The translations under genes were made by a program, and so were the position numbers. The notes below the pieces were generated by a model. It worked only from the letters and a program-made list of their open reading frames with translations. It made no database searches and was not told the origin of the DNA. A stretch of DNA of 64,000 bases, taken from Callorhinus ursinus. Taxonomy: Eukaryota; Chordata; Mammalia; Carnivora; Otariidae. Shown piece after piece: positions 50,291 through 63,146 of the stretch. How positions within the stretch are numbered: the first letter of the stretch is position 1; each line of letters starts with the position of its first letter. The DNA lies in contig NW_020313159.1 of NCBI RefSeq assembly GCF_003265705.1, positions 1,500,569 to 1,564,568 of the forward strand, read 5' to 3'.

Positions 50291-51965
50291 GAGAACAAGG
50301 GAACCACCAGCTGAGCCAAACCCATCTACTGACACAAAGAAGTATGAGCAAATAAATTGATCACTTTATGCCACTTGTGACATAATACACTTTGCAGCAA
50401 TAGATAACTGATATACATGGCGAATGAGCATATTTCATACATTCTAAGATGTTAATTTGAATATCGTAATGCTTTAAAAGTCATGAAGTGTCCTATAATT
50501 CCATGCATGTAGTAGTTTACTTAGCAGTGACTATTTGTCCTTACTTGGTACACAAACAGTCATATGTTTTCAAGCAATGGCTTCTTAGATTCAGTGAAAT
50601 ACAGTGTGTTTTTTAAATACTGGGCTAAAGATAGTTAAAGAGCTTATTATATTGCAGGACTTCTCAGAGATTGTTATAGGTTAATGTGGAGTGTGAATTT
50701 CCAAAAGGAAATAGAGTAATAAAGTAGCAAAAATAACATATAAAGCATATATACACATTCACATATAATACTAGGTATACATAATAAATTAAAAGTAATA
50801 AAATAAATTAAAAGTCCTCAAACCCCAGGACCCCCCCCGTCATTTTCCCTCATATTACCTACTAATCTATCAGAGATGGTGGTGTTTTAGGGAACTTAGT
50901 TCAGGCATTTGGGAGCTAACATCCATTTTCTTGAGTCAGACTAATCGATTACACTGATTTCTTCACTTATAGCCTAAAATGCTGGAGAACATATTCTGAA
51001 GACATAGTGGTACAGGAACAAAGAAGTGAAATTTAGAATGGGGAGGTAATGTCTTGTTTAGAACAAAGACAACAATGTACAAATCTGAAAGAGAAAATGC
51101 AAAAGGTTGGTAACTTTGTTGTTAATGTTTTTAAATGTGTTCTCTCCTGCTAACAATAATTGAAAATTCTTTTTTAAAAATGGCAGCAAAACTCTTATCT
51201 CGAGTTCATCACAGTTCTGAGATGAAGTCTTTCTTGTCAGTTGATAACAGACCTAAGCTCTCTCTACAGGCAAATGCTCACTTTCATAATGGGAGGAGAT
51301 TAAAATTAACTTCTGGAAGAGAAATTGCAAAGTAAAGGCATTTATATCTTAGATTAATGAACGCTTAACAACATAATATTAAAAGCGATGTCCCTAGTTA
51401 ATTTTTTCATGGCCCACAACTGGTATTTCTAGGTCATACAGTAGTATTGTTTTAAGCATTGAAGATTCTTCTGATAATGGAAAATAAAATGTATTAAAAT
51501 TTCGGAATATTAGCATTGGAAGGCACCCTGCTAGTCCACTGGTGAATCTCTTCTACAAAATCCCCAACTCACTTTCCTTGAATCCTCCATGATGAGAAAC
51601 CCACCATTTCATTGTATAACAAGACTTCTTTACTCACTCGATTTTTTTCTTTATAATTGCAACTTATCTTTTAAAATGGTTTTATATTTGTTTTTCCATT
51701 ATAAAAATAATTCATGGTCATGAAATATGGAAGGTTTAGAATGGCCGAAAGAAGAGAAAATGCTACATGTAGACTGATTTCCTGACCACGTTTGCTTTCG
51801 TAGTTCGATGTGTGGCTATAGCTGGCTGTGTTTCCCACAGTAACTCTGGGCATCTAAGGATTGCACTCCGTATATAATTATGCACACTGATTTGTTCTTA
51901 CACTTAATGCTGCAACTTAAACATTTCCCTGTTAATACGGGCTGGCTCTAAACGCATTTGATGGT
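50291..51965. other. AT-rich intergenic DNA
   Basis: No gene seen. The part 51,680-51,960 has phrases of an old mammalian repeat (AAAAATAATTCATGGTCATG, AACATTTCCCTGTTAATACG), but the family is not clear. Confidence 0.45.
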
Positions 51966-52310
51966 GCTATAGACTGAATGTTTCTGTCCTCCCTAAAAAA
52001 AAATTCATATGCATATGCTGACATCCTAACCCCACGGTGCTGGTGTTGGGAGGTGGGGCCCTTGGGAGGGGATCAGGTCATGAAGGTGGAGCTCTCATGA
52101 TGGAATCTTATAAAACGGGCCCCAGAGAGCCCCCTCGCCCTCCCTCCATGTGCAGACACAGCAAGAAGGTACCACCCCTGAAGCCGGGAGGCAGGTTCTC
52201 ACCAGAGAACAATCCGCCAGCACCTTGATCTTGGCCTTCCGGCCTCGGATCTGTGGGAAACACGTTTCTGTTGTTCGCAAGCCCCTCTGTCTGCGGTGTC
52301 CGCCCAGCAC
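51966..52310 (+). mobile_element. MaLR solo LTR (MLT1/MST type)
   Basis: The order matches this LTR family: TAGACTGAATGTTTCTGTCC, AATTCATATGCATATGCTGA, GGAGGTGGGGCCCTTGGGAG, GATCAGGTCATGAAGGTGGA, CCTCCATGTGCAGACACAGC and CACCTTGATCTTGGCCTTCC. No internal sequence or second LTR is seen. Confidence 0.82.
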
Positions 52311-54720
52311 TTTGGTGTTCTCTCCTAGCCACCTGAGTGGGCGGAGGCAGGTGGGTCCCTAAGTAGCTTGGACATTTGCAGGTCAGTCCCTAGAGAGGCC
52401 AATCCTTTCCTTCAAGCCACAGGACATTTATTTTGTACACATTTAAAGGTGGTGATTGTTGTTCTTTTGTGAGTTTAAAACTAGAATTTCATCACCAAAC
52501 CGGCTTCATCTTTTCCTCTGTAGCTTCTCTGTGTTAAAGCTCGACAGGCCATGGCAGGGGACGCTAACCTTCAGCAGGCCCCACCATATGCCATGTACTG
52601 GTGCCCTCTGCTTGATCCTTGCCGTTCCTACAGGGTAGGGTTACCCCCTTTGCTGTAACTCAGAAGGTGAAACCACTTGCCCAGAGTGAAAAGTCCTATG
52701 AGCAGGAGGCCAGGGTTCCTGTCTAGATCTGTCTGGGTTCAGAGCTCCTTCTCAGTCTACCACACTCTCTTGGCCCACAGCACGGTCTGGTCCTCTTGGG
52801 GAGGGCTCTGCTGGCCTCTTTGCTTCCCTGCTCTGGGCAAGAGCACATCTTGCTCGCATTGATTTCCCCTCCTGAGCTCCAGCAAAACACTTGTCTTTAC
52901 ACCGACACATCTCTGCCCTCCATACATGGTGGGCCCTAGACAAGCACTTGTTGGAGGAGTTAGCAATACACACTACACCCTCTGTGTTCCTGGGAATGTA
53001 CTCATTTGCATGACAAACATTTATGGAATACCAAAATTTGCCATGCAGCAGGATGGTGGGCAGCCTGCAGACCAGCGGAGAGCCAATGCTGCAGTCTGAG
53101 ATCGAAGGCCATCTGCTGCCTGAATTCTGTCTTCCTGGGACTTCAGTCCATTTCTCTTCATGTAGACCTTGGACTGTTTGGGTGAGGACCACTCACATTA
53201 GCGAGGGCAATCTCTTTACCCAAAGCCCATTGATTAAAATGTTAATCCCAAGCAAAAAACACCTTCAGGAACATCTAGGAGAGTGTTTGACCATATATTT
53301 GGGACCTGTGGCCAGCCCAGTCCACATGGAATTCACTGTTACAGTAGCTTAGGGAGCTGGCCTGGTGGAGACTGAAGAGCAGTTGCTGGGTTTAACAATG
53401 AGAAGGTCACTGCAGGACGGATTATTGTAGCAGTGAGGGGGAATCCAGACACAAGCAAGCAAGCCCTGGCTGCTCTTCAGGATGGTTGGTCAGGGCAGAG
53501 GCCTCAGCCAGAGGTGGAAGGAAGGTGGGAGGCTGAAGGTCTGAACAAGCTGGGGGAAAGAGGAAATGATGTTAATAGCTAAACGAAACGGGAACTCCGT
53601 GTATGAGGCTATGTTATGCAGTTTACACGCATTCTTGCCTGTGATCCTAAATCTCACTGGAGAGAGTGATTATTACCTCCTTTCTACAAATAAGGAAGAG
53701 AGGTTTAGAGCAGCTAGAACCTCGAAATCTGCCACCATGTTCTCAAGTATGAAATGTTCAGCCTTGGAAAGGAGAAGGGGCTGCATCCTCTCTGTGGAAA
53801 GGGAAGGTGCCAGGAAGGGTTGGACAGACATATTTGAAACGAGGAGCCTTGCATCTGGGAGGCAGGGTGCTGGGAGGGAGGTTGGGCAGCACTCCTGGGG
53901 GCCTGGGTCCCTGCCGTGGCTGGAGCGGCATGAAACAGCTCACAAGGGTAAATCCCCAGGGGCAGTTGGGGCAGAGGGCAAGAGGCAAAGGGTTGTAGGA
54001 CAGGGTGGGGAAGCAGCCAAAAGTGGCTTTGGGGCCCTTCCTTTCTCCTCGGGAGAGTGGTCTCAGGGAGAAGGGAGAGCCATGGGGCAGGGGCCACACG
54101 CAGAAGCGTGGGCCACGCTTCTGCAGTGAAGGGCTGGGGACTTTGTCAAGATTAATAACGGGCCGGTAGGCAACCGGTGCTGCTGCCGTACTCTAAGCCC
54201 CTAGATTGTCAGGGTTTTAGTTATGCCCATTGTCCAGACATGCCCAGGTGGACGGCCGGGTGCTAGCTTCACCAGGACGCTGCTCTCTGGAACCCGTTTC
54301 AGGGGTGGCATCGCCCACACCTCATCTGAAGGTACACTGTGCTGATCCGAGGAGCATAGCTCATGTCTTCAGGCTACCAGCTCACAGATGCTGTGCCTCC
54401 CTGGAGATTATCCTCACAGATCAGAGTGTCTGTGTCAGGCGAGAGAGCAGCTTGCCGAGCAAGAGGAGCCTCAGCATGCCTCCTTCCTACGATGCTTTGC
54501 TCTCAGGAGAGGGAGGGTGTCGGCCAATGGACTTCCCGGGATGAAAGGGAGTTGTTTCGAGAACCTCGAGGTGCCATGGTAATAGGTGTTAGTGTCTGCA
54601 GGAGGCTGCCTGCAAAGGGTGGGAATGCTGTGCTTTCACGGCGGAAAGGGTGCCGCTCCCTGGTTCACTTCCAGTATGTCTGCAAAGTGCAGCCAGCGGA
54701 GCGGCCCCTCCTCCTTGTCC
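52311..54720. other. Intergenic DNA
   Basis: MIR-like remnants lie at 52570-52690 and (antisense) 53600-53720. The ORF of 187 codons at 53566-54129 starts within the latter and is not considered a gene. Confidence 0.5.
53600..53720 (-). repeat. MIR remnant, antisense
   Basis: ATTATTACCTCCTTTCTACA followed by AATAAGGAAGAGAGGTTTAG is the reverse order of the MIR core. Confidence 0.65.
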
Positions 54721-55950
54721 AGTGCTGGCGCCGGCGCGCGGCGTCCCAGGGACGCTTGGTCTCCTGGCAGAGACTCTCCGGAGCCGTCAACCCTTGGGCA
54801 GCTCCATCCTGTCTTCACCAGGCACGGGTCACCTGAGCACGGGACGCCGCGGGGTCGCTGCCACAGACTGCACAGGACAAAATGCTGTTGAGCGGACCCT
54901 TCATTGTTACCTGTGAGCACGGCAGAAGCTCAGGCTTCCCCTGGTTTTCAACCCCACCCCCTTCTCCTGCTTCCCGGAGATGTGACACCCTCGCCCAGAT
55001 GGAGCGCATTGACTGTGGACACTATCCCAGCAGCGGTTCCCGGGCTGTCGTTGGCCTTGCAGCCCGCAGGGCCCCCCCACGCCGTGGGACCCCTCTCCCC
55101 CACGGGACCCCTCTTCCCTGGGGCTGGACGCGGAGGGCGGGACAGCACCCCGCGCTACTCCCTAGAGTTGTAGCGGCCTTCAGGAAGGAGACACCTGGGA
55201 AGCGGCAGCAGTCCCGAGGGATTTGGTCCCGGCCTCCGGGGGCTCACGCAACAGGTGCATTGGTCACAGCTGGCTGGGGAGGCCAGTGGCTTCCGGCAGC
55301 TTCTCACCTGGTGGAAGCGTGTCTTAGGGATCATTAAGTGCCAGGGGTCACACACTTCGCCTCACGGAACCGCTTGCTTTGTTCTCCTAAGCGCTCACAG
55401 AAACTGCTTTGCCCGGGGGCGATAGGCTGCCCCTCTGTCAGTGGAGACGCTGGGGTGGGGTGCTGACCCCCCTGGCCCAGGGCATCAGCAGGCCGGCCTG
55501 CCTGCTCCAGGCTGCGCCCACCTAGCTTCACGAGTGGCCCTGGTACCAACAAATAGGCAATAGAAGGTCGGTCTCTCCCACCACCCCCCACTCTCAGCCC
55601 GGACCCTTCTGCTGCAGGGGGGCTCTGGGCCGCCACCTCTTCCTGAATCGTCACCTTCTCGGTTAAGCGGGTCTGTGGGAGGCGGTGCCGATGGAGGAGG
55701 GAGGCTGATGTCTTTCCCGTGCGGGTTCCAGGCCGTGTGGGCGGCTGCGGACAGGGTGTCCGAGGGCAAGGGGAGACTGTTTAATTCAGTTCAGCCCTCA
55801 GACGGGCGCTCCGAACTGGGCTCCGTCCCTGCTAACGTGGGAGCCACGGCAACGGTGCTGAGGAGAGCCCGCTCTGAGGAGCCGTGCTTGGTGTCAGCCC
55901 CGTGGCGGGGGTGGCGGGGACCCCGAGACCTGTCCAGCAACGCTTGAGTA
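54720..55950. other. CpG-rich, GC-rich stretch
   Basis: CpG is frequent (for example GCGCCGGCGCGCGGCGTCCC near 54727 and GGACGCCGCGGGGTCGCTGC near 54842). It may be a CpG island or just GC-rich subtelomere-like DNA. No transcript start can be named. Confidence 0.45.
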
Positions 55951-56113
55951 ACTGTGCTAAACCTCCGCAGGATCTTGTTGCTCCCTTGTCCGGACCCGCT
56001 CTCAGGCCTTCAGAAAAAACCCGCTCTTGTCACATGGGCCTTCTTCCTATTTCTGGGACATCCCAAGCTCGTCCCACACATGCTGTTCCCTCCCTCTGCC
56101 TGGAGCGCCCTTC

Positions 56114-56303
56114 CACACACACCCACACGTGCACACCCACGCGCGCGCGCACACCCACCCACCCACACGTGCACGCACACACGCGTGTGCACGCACAACC
56201 ACACGTGTGCACACACCCACACACACATGTGCACACACATCCACACGTGCACACACACACGCGAACATGCACACGAATGCTTGCGCACACACTCGCGCGT
56301 GAC
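56114..56303 (+). repeat. CA/CG alternating purine-pyrimidine tract
   Basis: About 190 bp of CACACA with embedded CGCGCGCGCACAC, CACACGTGCAC and ACGCGTGTGCAC. Several CACGTG palindromes occur. Alternation of purine and pyrimidine makes it a candidate Z-DNA former. Confidence 0.93.
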
Positions 56304-58789
56304 AACTGGACACACACCTGTGCTGGCGTGGCTGTAGCTCCTTTGCCGCCTTCAGCCCTCAGCTGTCACCTGCTCTGGGGGCTTCCCCTGTCCACCCTCT
56401 GTTCACGTGCCTGGGCTCTGCCCTCAGGTCCCGGTTTCCCTAGCACGGGGTGGTGAGTGGTGTGGGGCCGGGGGGCTCTGCCCTGGCGGGTCCCTGTGAG
56501 CACACCTGGACAGAGCCGGGCACACCCAGGCTCACAGCGAAGCCAGCACCGTCGCCCATGCCTGCCGCGTGAACGCCACCTCTTTGCACCGCAGCTGCGA
56601 CACGCGGGAGCATGAGCCAGTCGCCCCATTTAGGGTTACTAAGGACGGAAACAGAGGGATTGGTGCCAGCAACACTCCACGGTGGCCTCTGATCTTACTC
56701 TAAATGTCTCTTCAGGTCTGTGTCCTTTAAAACTGTGCATTAGTGGGAAATGTAAAACTTGGCTGTGCAAGTCTGAAGAGCCTCTGGGCAAGGACCCAGA
56801 GTGGAAATCTGGATTCAGTGGAATTTGAAGTTTTCTAAGGCCTCCCGTCTTGGGAATGCACATTCTCTGGTAGCCGAGGTTAAGTGACCCGAGACTGCCC
56901 GGGGCTTTGCCCTGTGTCCAGAGCCCAAGACAGAGCGTCTGCTGACTCTCCTTTTGATCATTAGCAGGCCCTTGCATGTTTTAGTCTTTGAGGGGAAAAG
57001 AGAAGTTTATTTTGGGAATAAGACCGTTTTTCCTGGCTTCTGGTTTGCTCTGTGTCACACATGATTGCCGCAGCAATTCATCATCCACTCATGGGGTTTG
57101 TCTGTCTAAAACCCAAATGCCCTGTTTTCCTTTCATTCCCAGCTGCCTGGAGGCCTGGCTGCCCACCATGCACCCCACTCCCACTGGGGTTCACCTCTGT
57201 CGGCTCCCCACTCATCAGGAGACCCCCACAAAGGCCTGTACCCCAAAGCTGTGTGGCCTGGTGGTGGGGCAAGGGAGGGCCCGGCCTCCCCCCTTTTGCT
57301 CCACCCCTGGTCACTGGGCCCAAAACAATTCTTCCCCTGTCCAAGACTCATGTCTCTTGAATGCCTCCAACTCACCTATGAAATTGCCAGTAACTTCTGG
57401 GCTGCCTGCCGTGGCTTTCCGTGAGTGGTAGTTCTATGGGACTTGGAGAAGATTCTGAGTGGGGGTCCAGCATCAGCATCAAGGTGGGGAGGGCCAACAT
57501 CTCCTCTTCATCCTTCTCGCTTCCCCCATTCCGTTCCCCACGTCCTCTCGGCAGCAAGGGCTGACCTGCAGACAAAGGGGGCCTCCCGGAACAGCACACA
57601 GGGTAGAGGGGAGAGGGCTGCTGGCCCAAATCTCCCAGGAGCTACTGCGGGTGACCCAGCACCTGTGTCCTCGGCTCTGGTCTGTAGGACAGAGAGGGTT
57701 ATCATCACAGTTAAAGGAGATGCATCAGCTGTGGCGAATGTGGAGGGTATGTTGACGAGACCCTCACTGGAAACGGCCTCTTCTCTAAATTTCTCTCCTC
57801 AAACTCTTGGCTAATGCATGTAATTTGTTTATAAAATGCAAACCTTACGTGAATGGGTCACATTATTTATTATGTCAGGTTCCCAGCGGGGCCTGTTGGC
57901 GCCCTCCCCTGGGGCATTTGAGAAGGGGTCCCTTCTGAGTGTGGAGGCCTGAGGCCATCTTGCAGGGACTCAACACACCACCTCTCTTTCCCTGCCCTGA
58001 ATTTATGGCAGGCGGCAGGGGGGTGGGTGGGCAGGAGCTCACACTGGCTGCCCCAGGCAGAGGGCAGGTGGGGAGGGTTAGCCAGGCCTGGACGGGCAGA
58101 TGGAGAATGTGGGAGAGGTTAGCCCCCGCCCATTCTCCAAGCCATCTTTATGTTACTGTAAGTTTAGAGAAGTTCCTTGTAGAATAAGCCACATGAAAAT
58201 CATGAAGATCACTATTTTCCAATCCCCCAAACTAGGCTCTTTTTGCAAATACCTTCCATCCTGTCATATGTAGGACGTGTGGATCTCTGTGGCTCTGAGT
58301 ACATTCTGGTGGCAGAAGAAAGGCCACAGAGAGGGGCTGGACATGGGTGTTCTTGACCTGAAGCGCAATGGGGTGCAGATGGGCAGTGGGGGGTGCATCA
58401 CAAGAAGACAAAGAAAACCCCCAAGGGGAAGAACAGAAAACAGTTTTCAGGCTGGAGTTGGTCGCCAGGACAGGGAAACAAGGGCTCCACCAGTTTCTCT
58501 TCTGGCTTGCCTTCATCCATGCTGATTCCCTTCCAAATCCCACTTAAGGGCCCCTCCAGGCTCCCTCGAGGCCTGGATGTCCACAGTGCTAGGGCCGCGT
58601 CTCTCTGGTCTACCGCACACTGATCAGGTTTGCCTTTGCTCTCCGTGAACACTGAGGCCCTGGAGGGAAGGGACTGTGTCCTGCTCCATCACACCCTCGG
58701 ACACACCCAGAGCTGTGGGTGTTGTGGGCGCTTCACGAGGGCTGGTGCGTGGGTTGAGAAGTGGGTCAGAAGTGGAGGTTTGCGGGTGC
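56304..58789. other. Intergenic DNA, GC-rich
   Basis: No repeat recognised except a possible L2 phrase at 58655-58690 (GGAGGGAAGGGACTGTGTCC). Overlapping short ORFs have no domain. Confidence 0.5.
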
Positions 58790-58969
58790 AAGTGATTTAC
58801 ATTTCTCTGATGACTGCTGATGTGCAGCATCTTTCCACATGTGTACTGGCCATCCTGATGTCTTATTTGGAGGAATGTCTATTTAAGTCCTTTTCCAGTT
58901 TTGAACTGTATTGTTGGCTTTTTTGTTGTTGAATTGCAAGAGTTCCTTATATACTGTTGAAGGCTTATT
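58790..58969 (-). mobile_element. Old LINE-1 ORF2-end fragment, antisense
   Basis: CATTTCTCTGATGACTGCTG, AGCATCTTTCCACATGTGTA and GGAGGAATGTCTATTTAAGT match the antisense L1 sequence that precedes the 3' UTR, strongly diverged. Confidence 0.75.
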
Positions 58970-59181
58970 ATTTTTTAAAGATTTTATTTGTTTATTTTAG
59001 AGACAGAGAGAGAGAGAGAGAGAGAGCACGAGTGAACGGGGGAGTGGGTAGAGGGAGAGGGACGAGCAGACTGCGCTGAGCATGGAGCCCAACGTGGGGC
59101 TTGATCTCACAACCCTGAGATCATGACCTGAGCTGAGATCAAGAGTTGGATGCTTAACCAACGGAGCCAGCCAGGCGCCCC
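58970..59181 (-). repeat. Antisense SINEC with (GA)n expansion
   Basis: AAAGATTTTATTTGTTTATT, a GA run at 59006-59027, core GATCATGACCTGAGCTGAGA and head CAACGGAGCCAGCCAGGCGC. Confidence 0.92.
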
Positions 59182-60118
59182 AAAGCCTTATTTTTATGGC
59201 CCAGTAATTCTAGTTTTGGGCACTATATGACCATATACCATTATTTCTGGCCACAGTCACTGGCAAGGGTAAAGCATGTCCTCATTTGATGACTTGGCCA
59301 ATGTTTCTAGACTCATTAACTTGAGTTCATCTTTTAAAATGACAGAAATTTTATTTTTCTTTTTATAACAGGTTAAAAAAAAACAGTGAAATCTCTGGCT
59401 TTCATGTTTTCAGGGCCAAGTACTACCATGGAGTAGAGTATTAACGCACAGTGAGAAATCCCTGGATGAGCAGAGGTTACTTCTCAAAGTCCGGACCCTG
59501 TGTGATGGCAAAGTAAGGTCATAAATGGCAACATTGTATTGTGTACTTGATAAGTCTGATAAGCATTTGCAGGAAACCAGGAGAAACCCACAGTAAGATC
59601 AACTGATAGTCATCAAAACCGCAGCTGTTTACTGAAGGGTAAAGCAGTGTTAGCAAAGGGACTGACATTTGGACCTGCTCTCGGGGCAGTGGGCTTGCAA
59701 AGAAAGCCAGAGCACAGAGGGCACTGAGAAGGCCCCCTGCCCTGAAATTGGTAGGGAATCAAGTTCTGTGTGGCACGGAGGGGGAATCGGCAGCCTGACG
59801 CCCGTGCTGACTGACATCCCTTCTCAAAAGCTTATCAAACCTCTCCAGCATCGAGGCAGAGGAGGAAGCTCTTGATGCTGATTCAGAAACCCCCCTGTTG
59901 AGCCTCGATTGGTTCTTGAAGATTTTGAAACATTCACTTATGAAAGGAGTTTTCCATGATGACTTTCCTTCCTGTGATCCACCCTGAGGTTCTTGTAGAC
60001 CAAACTTTGCATGATTTTTCTACAGGAGGCTGCCGGATGCCAAACAATAGGAAGGACATTTATAATTAGTCCAATTACCTCTAACATTCTTGTCTGAGTA
60101 TTGCCCTGGGATGACCCA
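59182..60118. other. Intergenic DNA
   Basis: Nothing recognised. Confidence 0.5.
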
Positions 60119-60300
60119 CAGAGGTTTGTGTAAATTATTCTTATCCTTATTCTTACTGTTATTTTAAGTAGGCTGTACACCCAGCATGCAGCCCAACGCG
60201 GGGCTTGATCCCACAACCCCGAGATCAAGACCTGAGCTGAGATCAAATGTCAGACACTTGACTGACGGAGCCACCCAGGCACCCAAGGTTTGTGTGAATT
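60119..60300 (-). repeat. Short antisense SINEC with target-site duplication
   Basis: AGGTTTGTGTAAATT on the left (about 60122) and AGGTTTGTGTGAATT on the right (about 60286) flank a SINE lacking most of the CT-rich body. Core AGATCAAGACCTGAGCTGAG and head CGGAGCCACCCAGGCACCC are present. Confidence 0.88.
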
Positions 60301-63146
60301 CAAACAGAAACTATAGGCAAGTATTTTGCCAAGACCTTCCTTGCAGACTCCTCATCTTGGTTCTGAGAGAAAGCATGAACCAAAGTGGGAAACAAATGAG
60401 CCCAAAGAGGGAGCAGCCATGATCTGACAGGGAGATCCAGACCCTCTAGCACCCTCAATCTATGCATGCAGCGGAGATTCAGGCCCAGCAGGGGCCTTGG
60501 AGGCCTGTTCCCCCAGCTGCTGGTGGAGGGTGGGGTGGGCTTGCCAAGGGGGACAAGGAGGCTGTGGTTGGCACCCTTGAAGCAGACTGTGCTGCTGGGC
60601 TTTGTAAGACAGAGTCAAAGGGGACCATTCCTATAGGGATCCACTGGACCTTGTCACACAATGTTGTGTTCTTTTATTAGCAAAGATGTATTGATGTGTG
60701 CCAGGTGCTGTGTTAGGCCCCCCAGTCACGGGATGAAAATCTGTGGAGAAGTAAGCCGAGTGTTCTCTTTGGGTCACCTGGCCACAGGCCACAGAAGCAT
60801 TAGCCCAGTTTCCCACCAGGTGGCCAGGGTGTCCAGGTAACTCCCAGAATGGTGGCATGGAGCCTCAGATTTCGGTGCCTAAGCCCGGGCCATTTAATCT
60901 CTGGATTTTATAATCACCAGGATGAGACACGGGAAGTGCAGACAGTGCCACCATGCTGGCTGGGAGCCAGTCCAGGGCATGGGTGCGCAGAGGGCCTGTG
61001 GTGGGTTCTATCTCAGGGTTGAGGAGCTGCTTCCTACCAGTGGGACCTTCTGAGGTGGCCCCCAGGATGATGGCGGGTGCGTGAGCCACACCCGGAGTGT
61101 GAAGGAACTGTGAGCTGTGAGGACAAGAGAAGCAGGCAGGGGCAGACTGAGGAGGACCTGTGTGCAGGGCTGAGGGTCTGGTGCCACCCCATTGAGGACA
61201 GAGCCTCGGGAGATAGTTAATGGTGAGGCTGTGGGAGACTGGAATTTCCCAAGCGTTTTCTAGAGGTGGAGGCAAGACAGGCCCACCCCGTCCCAGTGGA
61301 AAGCACTGGAGAGGAGATTGTGAGGCTTATGCGTTCTGAGGAGAAACCTGCAGGCTGACATCTATCTCCGCCGTCCACAGCCCCTCCCAGACCAACACAG
61401 GGTGAGGCTCAGATTGCTTGCCAACGGTCATCTGACAGTATTTAACGCCCCATGGCACTGGCTACGGTGGTTGTGCCCGGGGACCTGGGGTCCAGTGGAA
61501 AAGTCATGGGGGTGTAGAGGGGAGAGGCTGGGTCAGTGTTTGCCCACCCAAGGGGGTCTTCCTGGTATGTATCCGAAGGTCTGTGCTCCCCCATTGCTCT
61601 CTGGACCTGAAGAATGACCCGAGGATGGCCCTCAGCGTCACCTGGGTGAGCCCTCTATTCATAATGAGTGCGCATGTGGATATTCTGAGCCGGCCAACTG
61701 GCTCATGAAGTTTCTGCAAGAAAGTTCTCTGGAAAATTTGGCAGTTCCAAGGGTATGTTTACCCTATCCACTAAAACCCTTTCCAAAACCATCAACTCCA
61801 GATTTTGTGGAGGAATTACAAAGGTCCTGACCACAGAATGTTAGCTTAAGAGCGTTTAGAGATTTGGTCTCCCTTGCTTATTTTCCTAGTGAAGATACTG
61901 AAGCCAGAATGTGGGTAAGTCTGAGGGCATGGCCCCATCCGCACTGGAGGCCACCCCCAGCACTGGGTCCCACCACACCAGCTGTCCACGGGATTTCCAA
62001 CTGCCCAGGATGTAGGCCAATTTCTGGTTCCAGAGTTCTGCACCAAGATATTGACGGCTTTCTTGTTTATACTAATGAAAACTCGGGAGAATCTAGGGGT
62101 CCCTCAGTAAGGAGAGAGTGAAATAAATGCTGGGGTGATCCTTCTAAGGGGCATGAGGCAGGCTCTGAAGTCCACGGAACTCTTTAGGGATGAAAGTCCT
62201 TTTATTTTTCTGGTTAGAGACATATCCTTAGTGCCTAACACAGGGTCTGGCACTTGAGAGATGCTACTAAGTATTTATTCCAGATAATGCTGGGATAGAG
62301 AGTCTGCATGGAGAATCTTTTCAGAACCCAGAGCTTGAAGTGGCAAATGTAAAAGGGACTGACTTAGCTTGGGCCGGAGTCCTACACAGGTGGCATAGCC
62401 CCATTCCCCAAAATCATCACTGCCCTCCTGGAAGGAGCCGAGAGAAGTTGGAAGAGGAAAGAGCCTCGGAGTGGATGTTCCCATGGGGGAGATTGTTTCC
62501 TCATCAAGCTTGTCCCTTTAGCATCTGAGCTGCTCCCAGGCCATAGAACTGACCCACGCCCACTTCAGAGCACACAGGGCCCCGTCAGCTGCAGGGGCCT
62601 GATCTCCCGGTGTCCCCAGGGGTTCAGGCTGCTGGAGCATACATTGTGCCTTCAGCTACAGTCAGTGTCTTTTCAGCACCACCCCCAACCACAGGCTCAC
62701 TGGTCAGCGTGACCAGCAGCATCTTGCTCCCCGTACCTGCTCTGGACTGCCTGGGCCTCTTCTGTGATGTATTTTCCTCCATATGGTAGGCTTTCTTAAT
62801 GGCAACTCAATTTCATTAAGATGCTAATGTTGGAAGTAGAAGGCGTGAGCACAGTGGTCAATCCCAGAGGGAAGACGAGTTTGTTAGGAAAGTGTGAAAG
62901 GCTGGCCCCACTGGGAGCTGTCCCTGAGGTGCAGGGCAGAAAGCAGCTCTGGCCAGAAAGGTTCTTGGTTCCCTGTAAGCTGGAGTCACTCTCAGGGTGG
63001 TCCCACCCTATCCTACTAAGACAGAGCTCAGATTGCGTGTGTCCTCTGAATGAAGCCTGGGCTTTAATCACTCGGGGAATGTGTCCACACAAATGCCCAT
63101 GCAGCTGAAACTTTAACGTGCTTCCTTAATTAAAAATTAATGTCAC
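60301..63146. other. Intergenic DNA, mostly unique
   Basis: A MIR/L2-like phrase occurs at 62225-62285 (CCTAACACAGGGTCTGGCAC). Nothing else recognised. No coding exon seen. Confidence 0.5.

Noticed and set aside
53566..54129. Plus-strand ORF of 187 codons
   Set aside because: It begins inside a MIR-like remnant and has no recognisable protein feature.
55884..56456. Plus-strand ORF of 190 codons and overlapping minus ORFs
   Set aside because: The open frames arise from the CA/CG tract, which has no stops in several frames.
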